Shown here piece by piece: positions 1 through 10,184 of a stretch of DNA of 40,021 nucleotides. Origin of the DNA: Welwitschia mirabilis (Eukaryota; Gnetophyta; Gnetopsida; Welwitschiales). The stretch covers positions 106,726,537 to 106,766,557 of the forward strand of contig JBOZIK010000001.1 in the NCBI GenBank assembly GCA_051453625.1, in the 5' to 3' direction. The notes beneath the pieces were generated by a model. It searched no databases. It was given only the letters and a program-made list of their open reading frames with translations, and had not been told where the DNA came from. The position numbers were made by a program, and so were the translations under genes. Positions within the stretch are counted from its first letter, which is position 1. Each line of letters opens with the position of its first letter.

Positions 1-64
1 ATATAATATAATATAATATAATATAATATAATATAATATAATATAATATAATATAATATAATAT
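1..64. repeat. (ATATA)n short tandem repeat
   Basis: The first 64 bases are an almost perfect 5-base repeat, ATATA, running off the left edge of the window. Its full length cannot be judged. It is simple-sequence DNA with no coding capacity. Confidence 0.95.
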
Positions 65-719
65 TAATAGATAAAAACATAACAATAAACATTGGACTAC
101 TCCTATGTAACTTATTATATATGTTTTTCATATTAATGTTGACTAAGAAATAATTGAATAGGTTCATATTGTGTACCCTCACTATATTTCTTTTGAATTC
201 CTATGTTCTTTGAATAATTGATTAGCGACTTGCATGTTCTATTGCATGATAGAACATCTAAGTCTTATAAGACCATATTGTTTTTGGGATTGGATGTCCT
301 TTTGTTAACTTGTGTATGCTTCAATGGAATGGTGTTAGGACATTTCATCTATTGAAAATGAAGGCTACAAATGTTTAAGTTCTTGAATCTTCAAACTCAA
401 CAAAGTTTATAATGAACCGCTTAGTAGAAGTCTTAATAAGCTTATCTTGATGTCAATCTCACTAAGATAATTATACAAAGATCATTTTGCTTAAGGTTTA
501 AACTTCATATATATGAGATAATCAAGGCTTTCTAGTCAATGTTTTGTCTACAAAAATACAGTGCCCTCTTTTTGCTAAAAATTAATTTATTAGGAAAAAA
601 TAAATTTTTAAAAAAATTAAATAAACCTTAAGAACGAAAACATGATATTGGAGCTATCTTTTTTATTTTTCCAATCTTTTATCCATTTTTGTTACCCTGA
701 AAGGCATCACAACCAAAAT
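65..719. other. AT-rich DNA, nothing recognised
   Basis: No open frame of note, no retroelement motif and no RNA gene was recognised here. The stretch separates the AT satellite from the GC-richer island. Confidence 0.6.
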
Positions 720-727
720 GTTTCCTG

Positions 728-734
728 TATATAT
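728..734 (+). promoter_or_regulatory. TATA-like box upstream of a CT-repeat leader
   Basis: TATATAT lies about 75 bases upstream of a CT dinucleotide run, the usual order of core promoter and pyrimidine-rich 5' leader in plant genes. A second candidate, CTATTTAAAG at 1216-1225, is nearly palindromic and could serve either strand. No transcript start can be fixed from sequence alone. Confidence 0.3.
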
Positions 735-806
735 GTCCTTTTTGCCAAACGACGCCCTTCATGAGAGTGCAAAACATCAAGGATAGGAGAAGATCATCCG
801 TGCAGT

Positions 807-829
807 TCTCTCTCTCTCTCTCTCTCTCT
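807..829 (+). repeat. (CT)n microsatellite
   Basis: About eleven CT units in a row at the left edge of the GC-richer island. Such tracts are common in plant 5' untranslated leaders. On the other strand it is (GA)n. Confidence 0.9.
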
Positions 830-1025
830 TTTCGTTTGTTTTAAAGAATTCGGATTGCTGTGATTGTGTGGAATTCACTCTCCCAACGTGTCATTATCAG
901 TCGGCAACCAGCGCCCCCGCAGGAAAAGGACAAAACTTCTTTTAAATGCTGTATTTTTTTTGATATCCTTGCAACTGTTGACAGAGAGTTCCACAGTGCA
1001 CTTGATCCGTCATTTGTTTAGCTCC

Positions 1026-1286
1026 TCACGTAATCCGGCCAGCCTCGAGGTGGACTTCCCCACGGTAGGCAGCAAAGTTACTATTATTCTTATGACGGTT
1101 TGAAGGGCCGACTTCTTTCAGAACGCGTCTGTTATTGCTGCCTCCGCGAAAATCCTGTAAGGGTCTCCAAGAGAAAGAAACGGCTTTGTTTCTCACTCCA
1201 ATTCCAGATACGAGTCTATTTAAAGCCGGAACACTCCCTATGAACAAGGAGAAGCACGAAGAAGAGGAGGCGCAGGTCGTCACCAT
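1026..1286 (-). CDS. Candidate exon with a plastid-transit-peptide-like N-terminus
   Basis: An 86-codon open frame on the minus strand begins MVTTCASSSSCFSLF. The start codon has A at -3 and G at +4, a favourable plant context. The first 65 or so residues are rich in Ser, Arg and Val with only one Asp and one Glu, the composition expected of a chloroplast transit peptide. The last part (about 66-86) is less typical and may be read-through into an intron. No downstream exon or conserved mature domain was recognised at lower coordinates, so this may be a lone first exon, a captured gene fragment or chance. Two other frames are open on the plus strand over part of the same bases, which weakens the case. 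The CpG-rich island around it supports a genic origin. The product cannot be named. Confidence 0.28.
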   Translation of the reverse strand: MVTTCASSSSCFSLFIGSVPALNRLVSGIGVRNKAVSFSWRPLQDFRGGSNNRRVLKEVGPSNRHKNNSNFAAYRGEVHLEAGRIT

Positions 1287-2210
1287 CGTCCAAAAACCGG
1301 AGCGAACAAATCACAGTTCCAAACAAAGCGAAATAATGATTATGAATATGCGACCTCTGTGCCTCTGCGGTTTCAAGCATCTCTCAAGAAGGGGTAGTCG
1401 CTTCCAGCGGCCATTGCTATAACATAGCATCAACAGAAAAGGAGGAGAATTCATAGCACAAACTAAAGCCTACAAAATACCAACAGAATTCTCTCATTAA
1501 ACAGTACTTGTCATGACACTGTTGCTGATAAGTAACTTTTATTTGGAAGCTTGAAGTGCTTCGTGTGGTTGAATTTCAGTTGTAAAGGAATACAGACACG
1601 AAGAACTTAAACAACGTCCTCTGTGAAGAGAATAAGAATCAGACACACAAAAGAGGATTGAACCTTCTTGAAAAGAAGCAACAGCACTGTAAAATAACCG
1701 TCTTATCTCAAGAGACTCGTGAAATACGCATTCTGCCTTCTGCAAAGCCAAAAAAGCTACACAAAAGGCAGATAGATCTGTTTCTGTATCTCTCTTTGAT
1801 TTGTAAATGTAAATGTGGTAGACATCGAACGTGAATGATGATGCTTTTCACGATGAGTATGTTCCGTAACAATTGCTGACGTTTTCTCTATTGCTCAACT
1901 TTTTTGCATCCTTATTTCTTAATTACTGTACTAAGAAGCATACACAACACCAACGCTTCATTCATTCCGGAAATTTCAATGTGGATTCGCAGAACTCCTT
2001 CCAACTTAACTTATGCGGCCTCCTCCATGAGCTCCAAAGGATCGTTTTTTCCTCCCCAAAGGAATGACGCACTCCCCAAAACAATAAAGATTCACTATCC
2101 TTCCCCCTTTCAGCATTTGTGCAGTATGCAAGGCCTCTGCATGCCACCCGATTGCTGCACTCAGAACAAGGGTGAAGGTTACCTTGGGTACAGCAATTCC
2201 GTATGAATAT

Positions 2211-3785
2211 TATTATTTTATCTAATTGCATTCCTTTCTTAAAACCATATCTCAAAGAAAATGATTTAATTGGGTTATTACATAGATATTTTTAAAGAGA
2301 AAATTAGTTAAATAACTATATACTGACATCATTGTCCTCCTAACAATGTTGATCAAGACTATATTATAAAAGTATCAATGATTCACACCTGTGTATCAAT
2401 GATTTACATATGTAGTAATCTACTAGCTGTAGTAAAAAGGAAATCACGATACTTTATCATGGAATGCTTTGTATGTGTATAGATATTAACCATTCAAAAA
2501 GGTTAGAATTGAAGAAAAATGTAAGATTAAGGACTTTAGGAAAGTATTTGAAAAAGATGTAAGAGGAATACATTTTTAGCTTTATTTATGAACAAAGTTT
2601 CTAAACACTAAATTTGGGATTCTTAAAAAAAGTCAAGGTGTTTTATCTTTTGAGAATGAGAAGAAGGAAGAATAGAAACATTAATAATAAACAAAAGGGC
2701 AAAACCCTAAAAAGATGTAATATAATTAGTAAACTAATATTGTTTATAGCGAGGATATAACACTAGGCCAAAAAAATTAAAAAAAAACTCTAAGCATACC
2801 AATAGAGCAATACTATGATTGTTGATCTTCTAATAAATTTTTAAAACTTTATAAGATACCCTATTTTATAGGGTCAAATACTGCTTATTGTCTCTTACAA
2901 AGGGATATTTTACGAGATTAGATAGTTTATAAATTAGTGGTTATATACCACTAGTATGAGCATTGTTTCTGACTTGTTTTAGGTTACAAATGTTAGAAAT
3001 TTATGGTCCTATAGTTGTTTTATCATGATGATCAAACGAATTTTATTAACTTATTATTGTCGGTATGACTAAATATTATATAATTACAATATAAAAAATG
3101 TAACTATGTTTTTAGTGTTGCATGATAATATGGTATTATATTAAGAGGTTTTACATTCAAATTGAAATATTACATGGATTGTTCTAGAAATAATTATTTC
3201 ATGTGTTTATTCCTTTATCTAGATCATAACATAATTATTTCATTTACTGACATGTAATATGCACAAATAAGTAAAAATTTTAGTCATAAAGACTTTTGAA
3301 TTAAATACAAGTTCACATTAAGATTAAAATATTTAAGCATGTTTAAGTATTAGGAGATATTAACTCATATGATCTAATTAGAATGAATCTTTATATCAAT
3401 AATTATATGTCACAATACATATCTAGTATGTGATTATACGGATATGAATCCTTAGAATCAACATTTCTTCAAATTATAACGTATTAAAAAATACCATGTT
3501 AAATACAAGATCTTTTAGTTGAACATGATAAATTATAAAGATGGCTAATACATGATAATACTAAAATAGTTTATAGTAGTAAGATAAAAGAAGCCAGGAT
3601 CTATCCATATCTATCCATATTAACACTATTAAAAGAGAAAAGTAGACATAAAAGTCATACTACTAATATTACTTAATAGTTTTCAAGTGTTTTATTCACC
3701 TATATGAGTTTTAACTCTTATTATCAATTATTCTAATATATTCTAATAACAAAATGCAAAGTAATATATAGAGAATTAATAAGTC
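2211..3785. other. AT-rich DNA without recognised genes
   Basis: No coding or element motif was identified. It lies downstream of the Ty3/Gypsy integrase relic in that element's orientation, so it may hold the decayed 3' end or LTR of that element, but no terminal repeat could be paired. A 10-base unit, CTATCCATAT, occurs twice in tandem near 3600-3620. Confidence 0.5.
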
Positions 3786-3789
3786 CTAG

Positions 3790-4830
3790 GAAAGTGGCTT
3801 CAAAGGTAATGGGTGGATGGTATAACTTTATTCTTTGTTTACTAACTTTGAATGACATTTTAGTAAATGGTTCTGATATTGCAATACATTCATGTCGAAA
3901 ATTTTTCTTAAACTTTAAAAGGCCTAATCCATTTATAGTTCAAATTACTAAATGCATAAGTTATATAATAAAACTTCATCACTTGGATTAAAGAATCTCC
4001 TAATATTATGGGCATTATGCTTTTCTTTTTCATTCTTTCTTTTTCAATATAGTAGTTTTTATAAGATGCATTTCTAATTTCTTCAATATCCTTAGGATTA
4101 AGATTCCTAAAATTTAAAGATTCATTAATGTTATGATTAAGTTTCTTAATGGTCTAAAATGATTTTTGATATGTTTTAATGGAAGGATAACATGCTTTAC
4201 AATAAATAAGCCTATAAGAAAACATTAACATAGAGGTTTTGAACATAGTATAATAGACCCAGAGAGCATCTCTAAGGTGGAGTAACTAATATTTCCTATT
4301 AGCATTAACTACTTTTTAAAAAATCATTTTTAATTCATGTTTGGTATCTTCTACTTAGTCACTAGTTTGTGAATGATAATGAGTGGCAAATTTACATAGG
4401 ATAACACATTTGTTCATAAGATTATTCATAATTTAGTTGTTAAAATGAGTAACTTCATATCTAATAAAAGATATAAGAGGACTAAATTAGGGGAAAATAT
4501 GATCTTTCAAAATACTAATAGTTACTCTATCATTTTTTAATAGTTGTAATAACTCTACATAATGTAGTGAATAATCAACATGAACTAATAGGTAGAAATA
4601 ACCAAAAGATGAACACAATTCCTAATAAATTTGATACCTATGCATCAAATGATTTAATGACTAGAATAAGTAAAATGGACATCATAACTGTCATTTCAAG
4701 TCTCCTTAAATGTTGATATTCATAACAAACTTGCAATATTCATAAGAATCTTGTAAAAGATTAGGATAGTATATTCTAGATTGAAAAATATTATGTAAAC
4801 TTTTCATTATGAAAAATAAGCTTAATAAAT
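3790..4830 (-). pseudogene. Ty3/Gypsy retrotransposon integrase relic (Athila/Tat-like)
   Basis: Read on the minus strand, this is a stop- and frameshift-ridden integrase. In order: the end of the zinc-binding region with SLHNIFQSRIYYPNLLQ followed by DSYEYC (about 4740-4800); a core beginning near VDYSLHYVE with NDRVTISILKDHIF (about 4480-4580); SPLISFIRYEVTHFNN, the second-Asp region in which the usual SDGG-type motif is lost; HYHSQTSD and the DALWVYYT block (about 4240-4380); the KACYPSIKTYQKSF segment (about 4140-4200); KDIEEIRNASYKN; and a C-terminal FKVSKQRIKLYHP segment near 3790-3830. This order is characteristic of Athila/Tat-type Gypsy elements. Integrase inserts the cDNA copy into the host chromosome; this one is dead. 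Reverse transcriptase, gag and LTRs of the same element were not found. Confidence 0.85.
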
Positions 4831-5029
4831 GCAAGATAAAAATAACCTTAATAATCTTGAATATTTAAATCCAAGAGGATGAAACTTGAATTGAATTCAA
4901 TAACAAGCTCATAGATATTGTTAATGGGATTTGGGGGCTTGGATAACCTTTTAAAACAAGCTAAGTTATAAATAAAAATAGGGTATCTCCCAAAACCATA
5001 TGAAAACAAAGTTCTATGCATTAAATATA
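4831..5029. other. Junction between minus-strand Gypsy relic and plus-strand Copia gag relic
   Basis: AT-rich junction sequence. The minus strand may still hold degraded Gypsy sequence upstream of the integrase zinc region, but no motif is clear enough to call. Confidence 0.4.
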
Positions 5030-5940
5030 TAAATGATGTTAAGAAGCTTAAAGTAGAAGAGCTAGTAAGTGACTTTGAGCTTCAACATCTTCACCAAGGT
5101 AACAAAAATAAAAAGTGGATAAACAAGAAGGATCATGGCATAACATCTTCAATACCTAATGGCAACATAAGAGAAAATACTATACTTGAAAAGTACTTAG
5201 GCACATGATAGCTAAGTGTCCAAACAATAATAAGAAGGCATCAAGGAACTTCAAAAACAAATGTATCATGGCCATTTGGGATAGTGACAATTTAGATTGG
5301 GAAGATACTCATAGTGATAAGAGACTTTTTCTTATGGAATTCATCTTACATGATATAGCTCTTATTATAAAGGTAAATAATGGTTTCAAATTCAATTTGA
5401 GTAACCCTCATGAGTTATAATTAAAGAATATGTCAGGTCATGTAGATGATGAAGAAAGTGACAAAGAAAAAGATTGGTTCTCTAACATTGATGGTGATGA
5501 TAAAATAACTAAACTAAAAGAGATTAAGAAATGTAAAAAATGATGGTGATAAATAATAAGAAGATCTAATGGATGCATACCGAAAGCTTTATAAGAAAAG
5601 CAAAAGGATGTTAAAGGAAAACACTTAATTGGAAAAGGATGAATCCCAATATGAATAAGAAAAGTAAAAATTAACATCAAAATTAGAACTTAAAAAGAAC
5701 CTGGTAGCTCAAGTGGCCTACTTTGGGAAGGAGATCAAATATCTTCAAGTTCTTTCAAAAGAAAGAGAGAAGAAATGTGAGTGTTTACTTTCAAAACTTA
5801 AGTATTTGAATAAAATTATTTTGAAGTTTTCTATAGGTAATGTGTCATTGGAGGGTGTGTTATTCAAACAAAGGCTTAGGATATGTTACACCTCTTACTT
5901 TATCATTTATACTAGCTTCCTCAAGAAAATCATCTTTTTT
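5030..5940 (+). pseudogene. Ty1/Copia (SIRE-type) gag C-terminal relic
   Basis: Plus-strand fragments follow the order of a SIRE-type gag C-terminus. KVEELVSDFELQHLHQ (about 5050-5095) matches the end of the capsid-like domain. A damaged CCHC zinc knuckle follows, of which only the GHMIAKCPNN end remains, across a frameshift near 5205. Next comes the NKCIMAIWDSD segment with an acidic tract, then a lysine/glutamate-rich coiled coil (about 5560-5870) ending in a segment where the family has its KLDEMLxxQR-like motif. Gag forms the particle that packages the RNA; the zinc knuckle binds RNA. The N-terminal half is missing. Several stops and frameshifts make it non-functional. Confidence 0.75.
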
Positions 5941-6318
5941 TTTCAAAGGTAAATGTCCAATTTCTACAAATTTCAAATCAAGTGATGACCAACCTTACTT
6001 ATAAAATATTAAGTTTATTAAAAAAGTACGAAATTTCTTATTTATTATTTTTACAATTAGCTTGCTCACACTAAAGTTAAGTGTCATATTACTAATGTGT
6101 TCTTTAGATTTGACACTTTACCTAGTTTTCAATTCATTAAGAAAAATTTGAATTTTGATATTAGATAACATAAGGGTAAAGCTCATAAAATTATTTTGAT
6201 TTACACTTATATTATCAACTACTAATAATCTTTATTAATACCTTGACAGTGGTTTTTGGAGGTACATAAGAGGAGACACAAGTAGATTCATAAAGATGGA
6301 AAAATGTGATGGAGGTAA
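5941..6318. other. Unclassified flank, left side of a solo LTR
   Basis: It may be degraded downstream gag of the preceding Copia relic, but no motif is certain. The right-hand 151 bases (6168-6318) are repeated almost exactly at 8865-9015, in the same position relative to a second LTR copy. Confidence 0.5.
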
Positions 6319-7610
6319 AGGATCTAAAATAATCCTAGAGAGAGGATAAATAGGATTTTTAAATAATTTAAAAAACTATCACCACCCAAGGAAGAAATTA
6401 CAACATATAAAGATATAACAAAATAAACTCAAAAAGTAGAACTAAAATAATGCACAAGATAAGATTTATAGTGGTTCAGGATAGATCCTACTTCACTCTC
6501 GGAAGACAGTTAATAAGCAAGACTATCTGGGATCTCTATACTTCACTATTCACTATGTTTTCAAGGCTAACCTTTAACCTTCACAAAGTATACTTTTGTA
6601 GGTTAAGTCTCAACCTTCATAACATAGACTTTTACAAGCTAAATCTCAACCTTCATAAAATAGACTTTTATAAACTAAGTCTTAACCTTTATAAATGGAC
6701 TTTTGCAAGCTAAGTCTCAATGTTCATTAAATGGAATTTTGCAGGCTAAGTCTCAACCTTCATGAAATAGACTTTTATAGGCTAAGTCTCAACCTTCATA
6801 AAATGCTTAAGAGTAAGTGAGGAAATCAATCCTTTATGCTGTAGATCACTTAAATGAAAGTATCAACAATGAAGCCTTATTGCTAAGATTTAGTACAAAG
6901 GTAAGTACTAAGAAAGAGAAGAATGGAGTTACAAAGATAAGCTTTTCAAATCAAGATTGCAATCTACTTTTTCAAAATCAGTTCGATTTCCTACAAAGTT
7001 TTTAATTGTAACCTCTTTCAATAGATTTCCCTGAAATACAGCCATTAGATGGTTAGGAAGGAATTTAACATTTCTAATAGATAGATTAGGTGAAATAATG
7101 ATTAGAAAACTATTTGAAATTTCCAATTTCGCTATGATCAAGTGACTCCTCGAGACATCTGGTCAACCTAAGTGACCCATGTCACCTAATCTAGTTGTCT
7201 TCTTTTTCATTTAGTCAACCGAGTAACTCAAATTACTTAATCTGGTCGCCCCCATTTGAAATCTGGTCAACTACCTTTATTCAAATACGATCGACTCCAC
7301 ATGAGTCTAGTCAATTCCATATGATATAGTGCATATGAAGAAGCTAAAAAAGTGCATTTCTAGGTCTGGTTGACCCTATAAACATCTAGTCGACCCCATA
7401 TGAAGTGGCCTAAAATGTGCATTTCCAAGTTCAGTCTACTCATACTATTAAGTCCTTAAATAAAAAATAAAGTTACTTAAATCAGAACATGTCCAAATCT
7501 TGACTATATTTTGGTTATGTATCCTTTATCTTATTGCATCTATAAAATAATATTTCATTCTTCAAAGATCATATTAGTTTGACATAAATTGGCAATATAA
7601 AATCCTAATA
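6319..7610 (-). mobile_element. Solo LTR of a SIRE-type Copia family (copy A)
   Basis: The sequence matches LTR copies at 8865-10084, 11826-13011 and 15407-16560. On the minus strand it starts TATTAGGATTTTAT and ends near AGATCCT, degraded forms of a TGTTAGGATC...GATCCTAACA inverted end. No primer-binding site adjoins its 3' end and no polypurine tract adjoins its 5' end, so it is a solo LTR left by recombination between two LTRs. It is longer than the other copies because of an expanded 36-bp tandem array. It has the conserved SIRE LTR block near 6461-6502. A convincing target-site duplication was not found; GGTAA on the left and GGTAC on the right are the closest. Confidence 0.75.
6565..6805. 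repeat. 36-bp tandem repeat inside LTR copy A, about 7 units
   Basis: About seven imperfect units of 36 bases, each beginning GGCTAAGTCTCAACCTTCAT or close to it. The same array is present in the related LTRs with only three or four units. In one frame it reads as a repeating 12-residue peptide, a by-product of the 36-base period. Confidence 0.9.
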
Positions 7611-7679
7611 GGTACAACATATTTTATCATTGAAATTTAAATTTTGGATTCTACAACTTAAGCAATAAATGCTTAATCT
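7611..7679. other. Short junction between solo LTR and Copia relic
   Basis: AT-rich junction with no motif. It directly follows the 5' end of the solo LTR and carries no polypurine tract. Confidence 0.5.
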
Positions 7680-8764
7680 AGAAAATGAATTCATAGAGAT
7701 GAAATGGTACTTGATTAAGGTTCAAAATATTATTGATTCCCTTACTATCCAATTGTCTAAACAAAGGCTTATTCTAAGTGTTTTAAATAGGCTAAATCAT
7801 GACTATAAGGGCTTTATAATCTTCATTATAACTAGGTCAAAATGAATATCCTCTTGCTTTCATCTTCTTGATATGCTTTAAATTCAAGAACTTCTAGTTA
7901 CTAAAAATAATAAAAAGCAACATTTAACTAAAGCATTAGATTTTTATTAATCATGTGGGAGAGGTTATGCTACTTTTCTAAAGTTATATCATAAGTCTTA
8001 ACCCTGTGATCAAGACCAAGATGGCTTAGATCACCTCTCTAATAAATATTATGTTGGTTCTACAAATGTAATAACAATCATTATTATGATAGAAGTTGTA
8101 TTTATGGTAACTCTATTCCTAATTATAATGATTTCTAGAATCTCTCTCCTTCTATTATTTGCTAGATTTGTAAGAAATCTAGTCATTTTATAATCAATTA
8201 TAATATTTTCTATCTTCATAATAATTATCATCACTTACATCAGTCTTTTATTTCTGTTAGTACCAGTAAAAGAACTAGTGTCTGGGTATTGGAGCTACAA
8301 ATCACATGACATATAATGACTTTATATAATGCCTTTATTCTTTTGAATAGATCTAAATGTCATTGACCTGCACAAGTGATGATAGATAATGGAATTGAAT
8401 TACCAATTCAACACATTAGTAATGTTTATTTATGCATACCTTCTACTTCTTTTTTAGATCATGAAATGTTTTTCATGTTCATATATTTTACAAAAACTTA
8501 TTACCAATTGGTTAATATGTTAAAAAGAATAATCTAGATTTTGAATTTACTCTTTTGGGTTTTTCCAGTAAGGATGAGAGGATCGAGATAACTCTTATGT
8601 AAGGAGTGAGTAAAGGTGATATGTTTCCTCTTCCAAGTTCATCCTTTAATTACTTTATTGACACCTACACCACCATGGATTATTGATATGCCCAATTAGC
8701 TCATCCAACTTTAAAGGTTTTGAGGTTTTAATATAAAAATAGATCTAATTCATTTTCAAGAATA
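7680..8764 (+). pseudogene. Ty1/Copia gag-protease-GAG_pre-integrase relic (different Copia lineage)
   Basis: Plus-strand fragments in order: a gag piece with the block RLILSVLNRLNHDYKGF (about 7760-7815) typical of Tork/Retrofit-like Copia capsids; a degraded knuckle and Ser/Asn-rich linker; a protease piece where the active-site DSGASHHMT-like motif is eroded to YWSYKSHDI (about 8290-8315); IDNGIELPIQHISNVYL (about 8380-8430), the flap region; and KGDMFPLPSSSF then YAQLAHPTLKVLRF, the GAG_pre-integrase HxxLGHP block (about 8610-8730). It is cut off by the N run at 8765. Many stops are present. Protease would cleave the polyprotein; this copy cannot. Confidence 0.75.
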
Positions 8765-8864
8765 NNNNNNNNNNNNNNNNNNNNNNNNNNNNNNNNNNNN
8801 NNNNNNNNNNNNNNNNNNNNNNNNNNNNNNNNNNNNNNNNNNNNNNNNNNNNNNNNNNNNNNNN
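8765..8864. other. Assembly gap (100 N)
   Basis: Fixed-size run of N. The sequence resuming at 8865 repeats sequence already present at 6168, so the join is either a local duplication or an unmerged overlapping contig. Confidence 0.95.
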
Positions 8865-9163
8865 ACATAAGGGTAAAGCTCATAAAATTATTTTGATTTA
8901 CACTTATATTATCAACTACTAATAATATTTATTAATACCTTCACAGTGGTTGTTGGAGGTACATAAGAGGAGACACAAGTAGATTCATAAAGATGGAAAA
9001 ATGTGATGGAGGTAAAGGATCAAAAATAATCCTAGAAAGAGGATAAATAGGATTTTTAAATAATTTAAAAAACTATTACCACCCAAGGAAGAAATTACAA
9101 CATATAAAGATATAACAAAATAAACTCAAAAAGTAGAACTAAAATAATGCATAAAGATAAGAT

Positions 9164-9181
9164 NNNNNNNNNNNNNNNNNN
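9164..9181. other. Assembly gap (18 N)
   Basis: Short run of N inside LTR copy B, opposite the conserved SIRE LTR block of the other copies. Confidence 0.95.
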
Positions 9182-9261
9182 GACCCTACTTCACTCTTAG
9201 AAGACAACTAATAATCAAGACTATTTTAGATCTTTATTAGTTCACTATCCACCAAATTTAA

Positions 9262-9365
9262 GGCTAACCTTTAACCTTGACAAAGCTGATATTTGTAGGC
9301 TAAATCTCAATATTCATAAAATATAATCTTTCACGCTAAGTCTTAACCTTCATAAAACTTTTAAG
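9262..9365. repeat. 36-bp tandem repeat in LTR copy B, about 3 units
   Basis: Three imperfect 36-base units of the same array that has about seven units in LTR copy A. Confidence 0.8.
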
Positions 9366-10084
9366 GATGAGTGATGGGATGAATCTTTTATGCTCTAAGT
9401 CACTCAAATGAAATTACCAATAATGGAGCCTTATTGCTCAAATTTGATACAAAGGTAAATACTAAGAGAAAGAAGAGTTATGTTACAAAGATAAGCTTTT
9501 CATATTAAGAGTACAACCTCCTTTTTAAAATTAGTTTCATCTCTAATTGAGTTTTTGAATGTAGTTTCTTTAAATATATTTTCCTAAAATATAATTGTTA
9601 GGTAGTTGGAAATGATCTAACATTTACAAGGTAGATTAGGTAAGATAATGGTTAAAAAACTATTCGAAAAGTTCTACTTTTACTTTGACTAGTTAACCTC
9701 TTGAAACATCTAGTTGACCCAAGTAACTCATGTTACTTGATTAGGTTTCTCCTTTTTCATCTGATTAACTTGAGTGACTTATATTACTTGATCCAGTTAT
9801 TTTCAATTGAAATCTAGTTAACCACCTTTTGTCCAGGTCTAGTCAACCCTACATGGATCTAGTCAACCCCATATAAAGTAGGCTAAAATATGCATTTCTA
9901 GGTTTGGTCAACTCAATATATATCTAATTGATCCCATATTAAGTAGCCTAAAATGTGCATTTCTAGGTTTAGTTAACCCAGGGGTGAACCAATTGACCTA
10001 TAGTTTAAGTCCTTTGATAGAAAGTAAAGCAAATAAGATCAAAACACATCCAAGTCTTGGCTATCTTTTGGTTATGAATCCTTT

Positions 10085-10184
10085 NNNNNNNNNNNNNNNN
10101 NNNNNNNNNNNNNNNNNNNNNNNNNNNNNNNNNNNNNNNNNNNNNNNNNNNNNNNNNNNNNNNNNNNNNNNNNNNNNNNNNNNN
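10085..10184. other. Assembly gap (100 N)
   Basis: Fixed-size run of N that truncates LTR copy B. The sequence after it does not continue copy A, so the two contigs are not simple alleles over their whole length. Confidence 0.95.

Larger units (their letters stand above)
720..2210. other. GC- and CpG-richer island, candidate promoter/first-exon or gene remnant
   Basis: This 1.5-kb block differs abruptly from the rest of the window. It has many CG dinucleotides (for example near 1019-1060, 1120-1150 and 1265-1310), long CT and GA purine/pyrimidine tracts and several overlapping open frames, while the flanks are strongly AT-rich and CpG-poor. No retroelement motif was found in it. Unmethylated gene starts in plants keep CpG and often have CT-rich leaders, so the block could be the promoter and first exon of a gene, or the remnant of one. 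No downstream exons were recognised on either side. It ends sharply near 2210. Confidence 0.45.
8865..10084 (-). mobile_element. Duplicate of the solo-LTR locus (copy B), truncated by gaps
   Basis: 8865-9015 repeats the left flank of LTR copy A (6168-6318) with few differences, and the LTR itself follows from about 9016. It lacks four of the 36-bp units of copy A and is interrupted by 18 N at 9164-9181. It ends at the next 100-N gap, before the 5' LTR end. Because flank and LTR are duplicated together, this is a segmental duplicate or alternative allele of the copy A locus rather than an independent insertion. Confidence 0.75.

Noticed and set aside
864-1103. 79-codon plus-strand open frame in the GC-richer island
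   Set aside because: No recognisable domain, overlaps minus-strand open sequence, and its length is within chance for less AT-rich DNA. It is kept only as part of the island.
1135-1422. 95-codon plus-strand open frame
   Set aside because: Lies opposite the transit-peptide-like minus-strand frame, has no known motif, and the CTATTTAAAG box falls inside it.
1962-2255. 97-codon minus-strand open frame with several Cys residues
   Set aside because: Cys spacing fits no zinc-finger class that I know and no homologue is recalled; the neighbouring minus frame is also open for about 60 codons, so this looks like chance.
3794-3991. 65-codon plus-strand open frame
   Set aside because: It is antisense to the C-terminal part of the Ty3/Gypsy integrase relic, which has clear family motifs on the minus strand.
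5438-5680. 80-codon minus-strand hydrophobic open frame
   Set aside because: Antisense to the Lys/Glu-rich coiled-coil region of the plus-strand gag relic.
6450-6713. 87-codon frame with a repeating 12-residue peptide
   Set aside because: The peptide repeat is a consequence of the 36-bp tandem array in a non-coding LTR; the related LTRs do not keep the frame.
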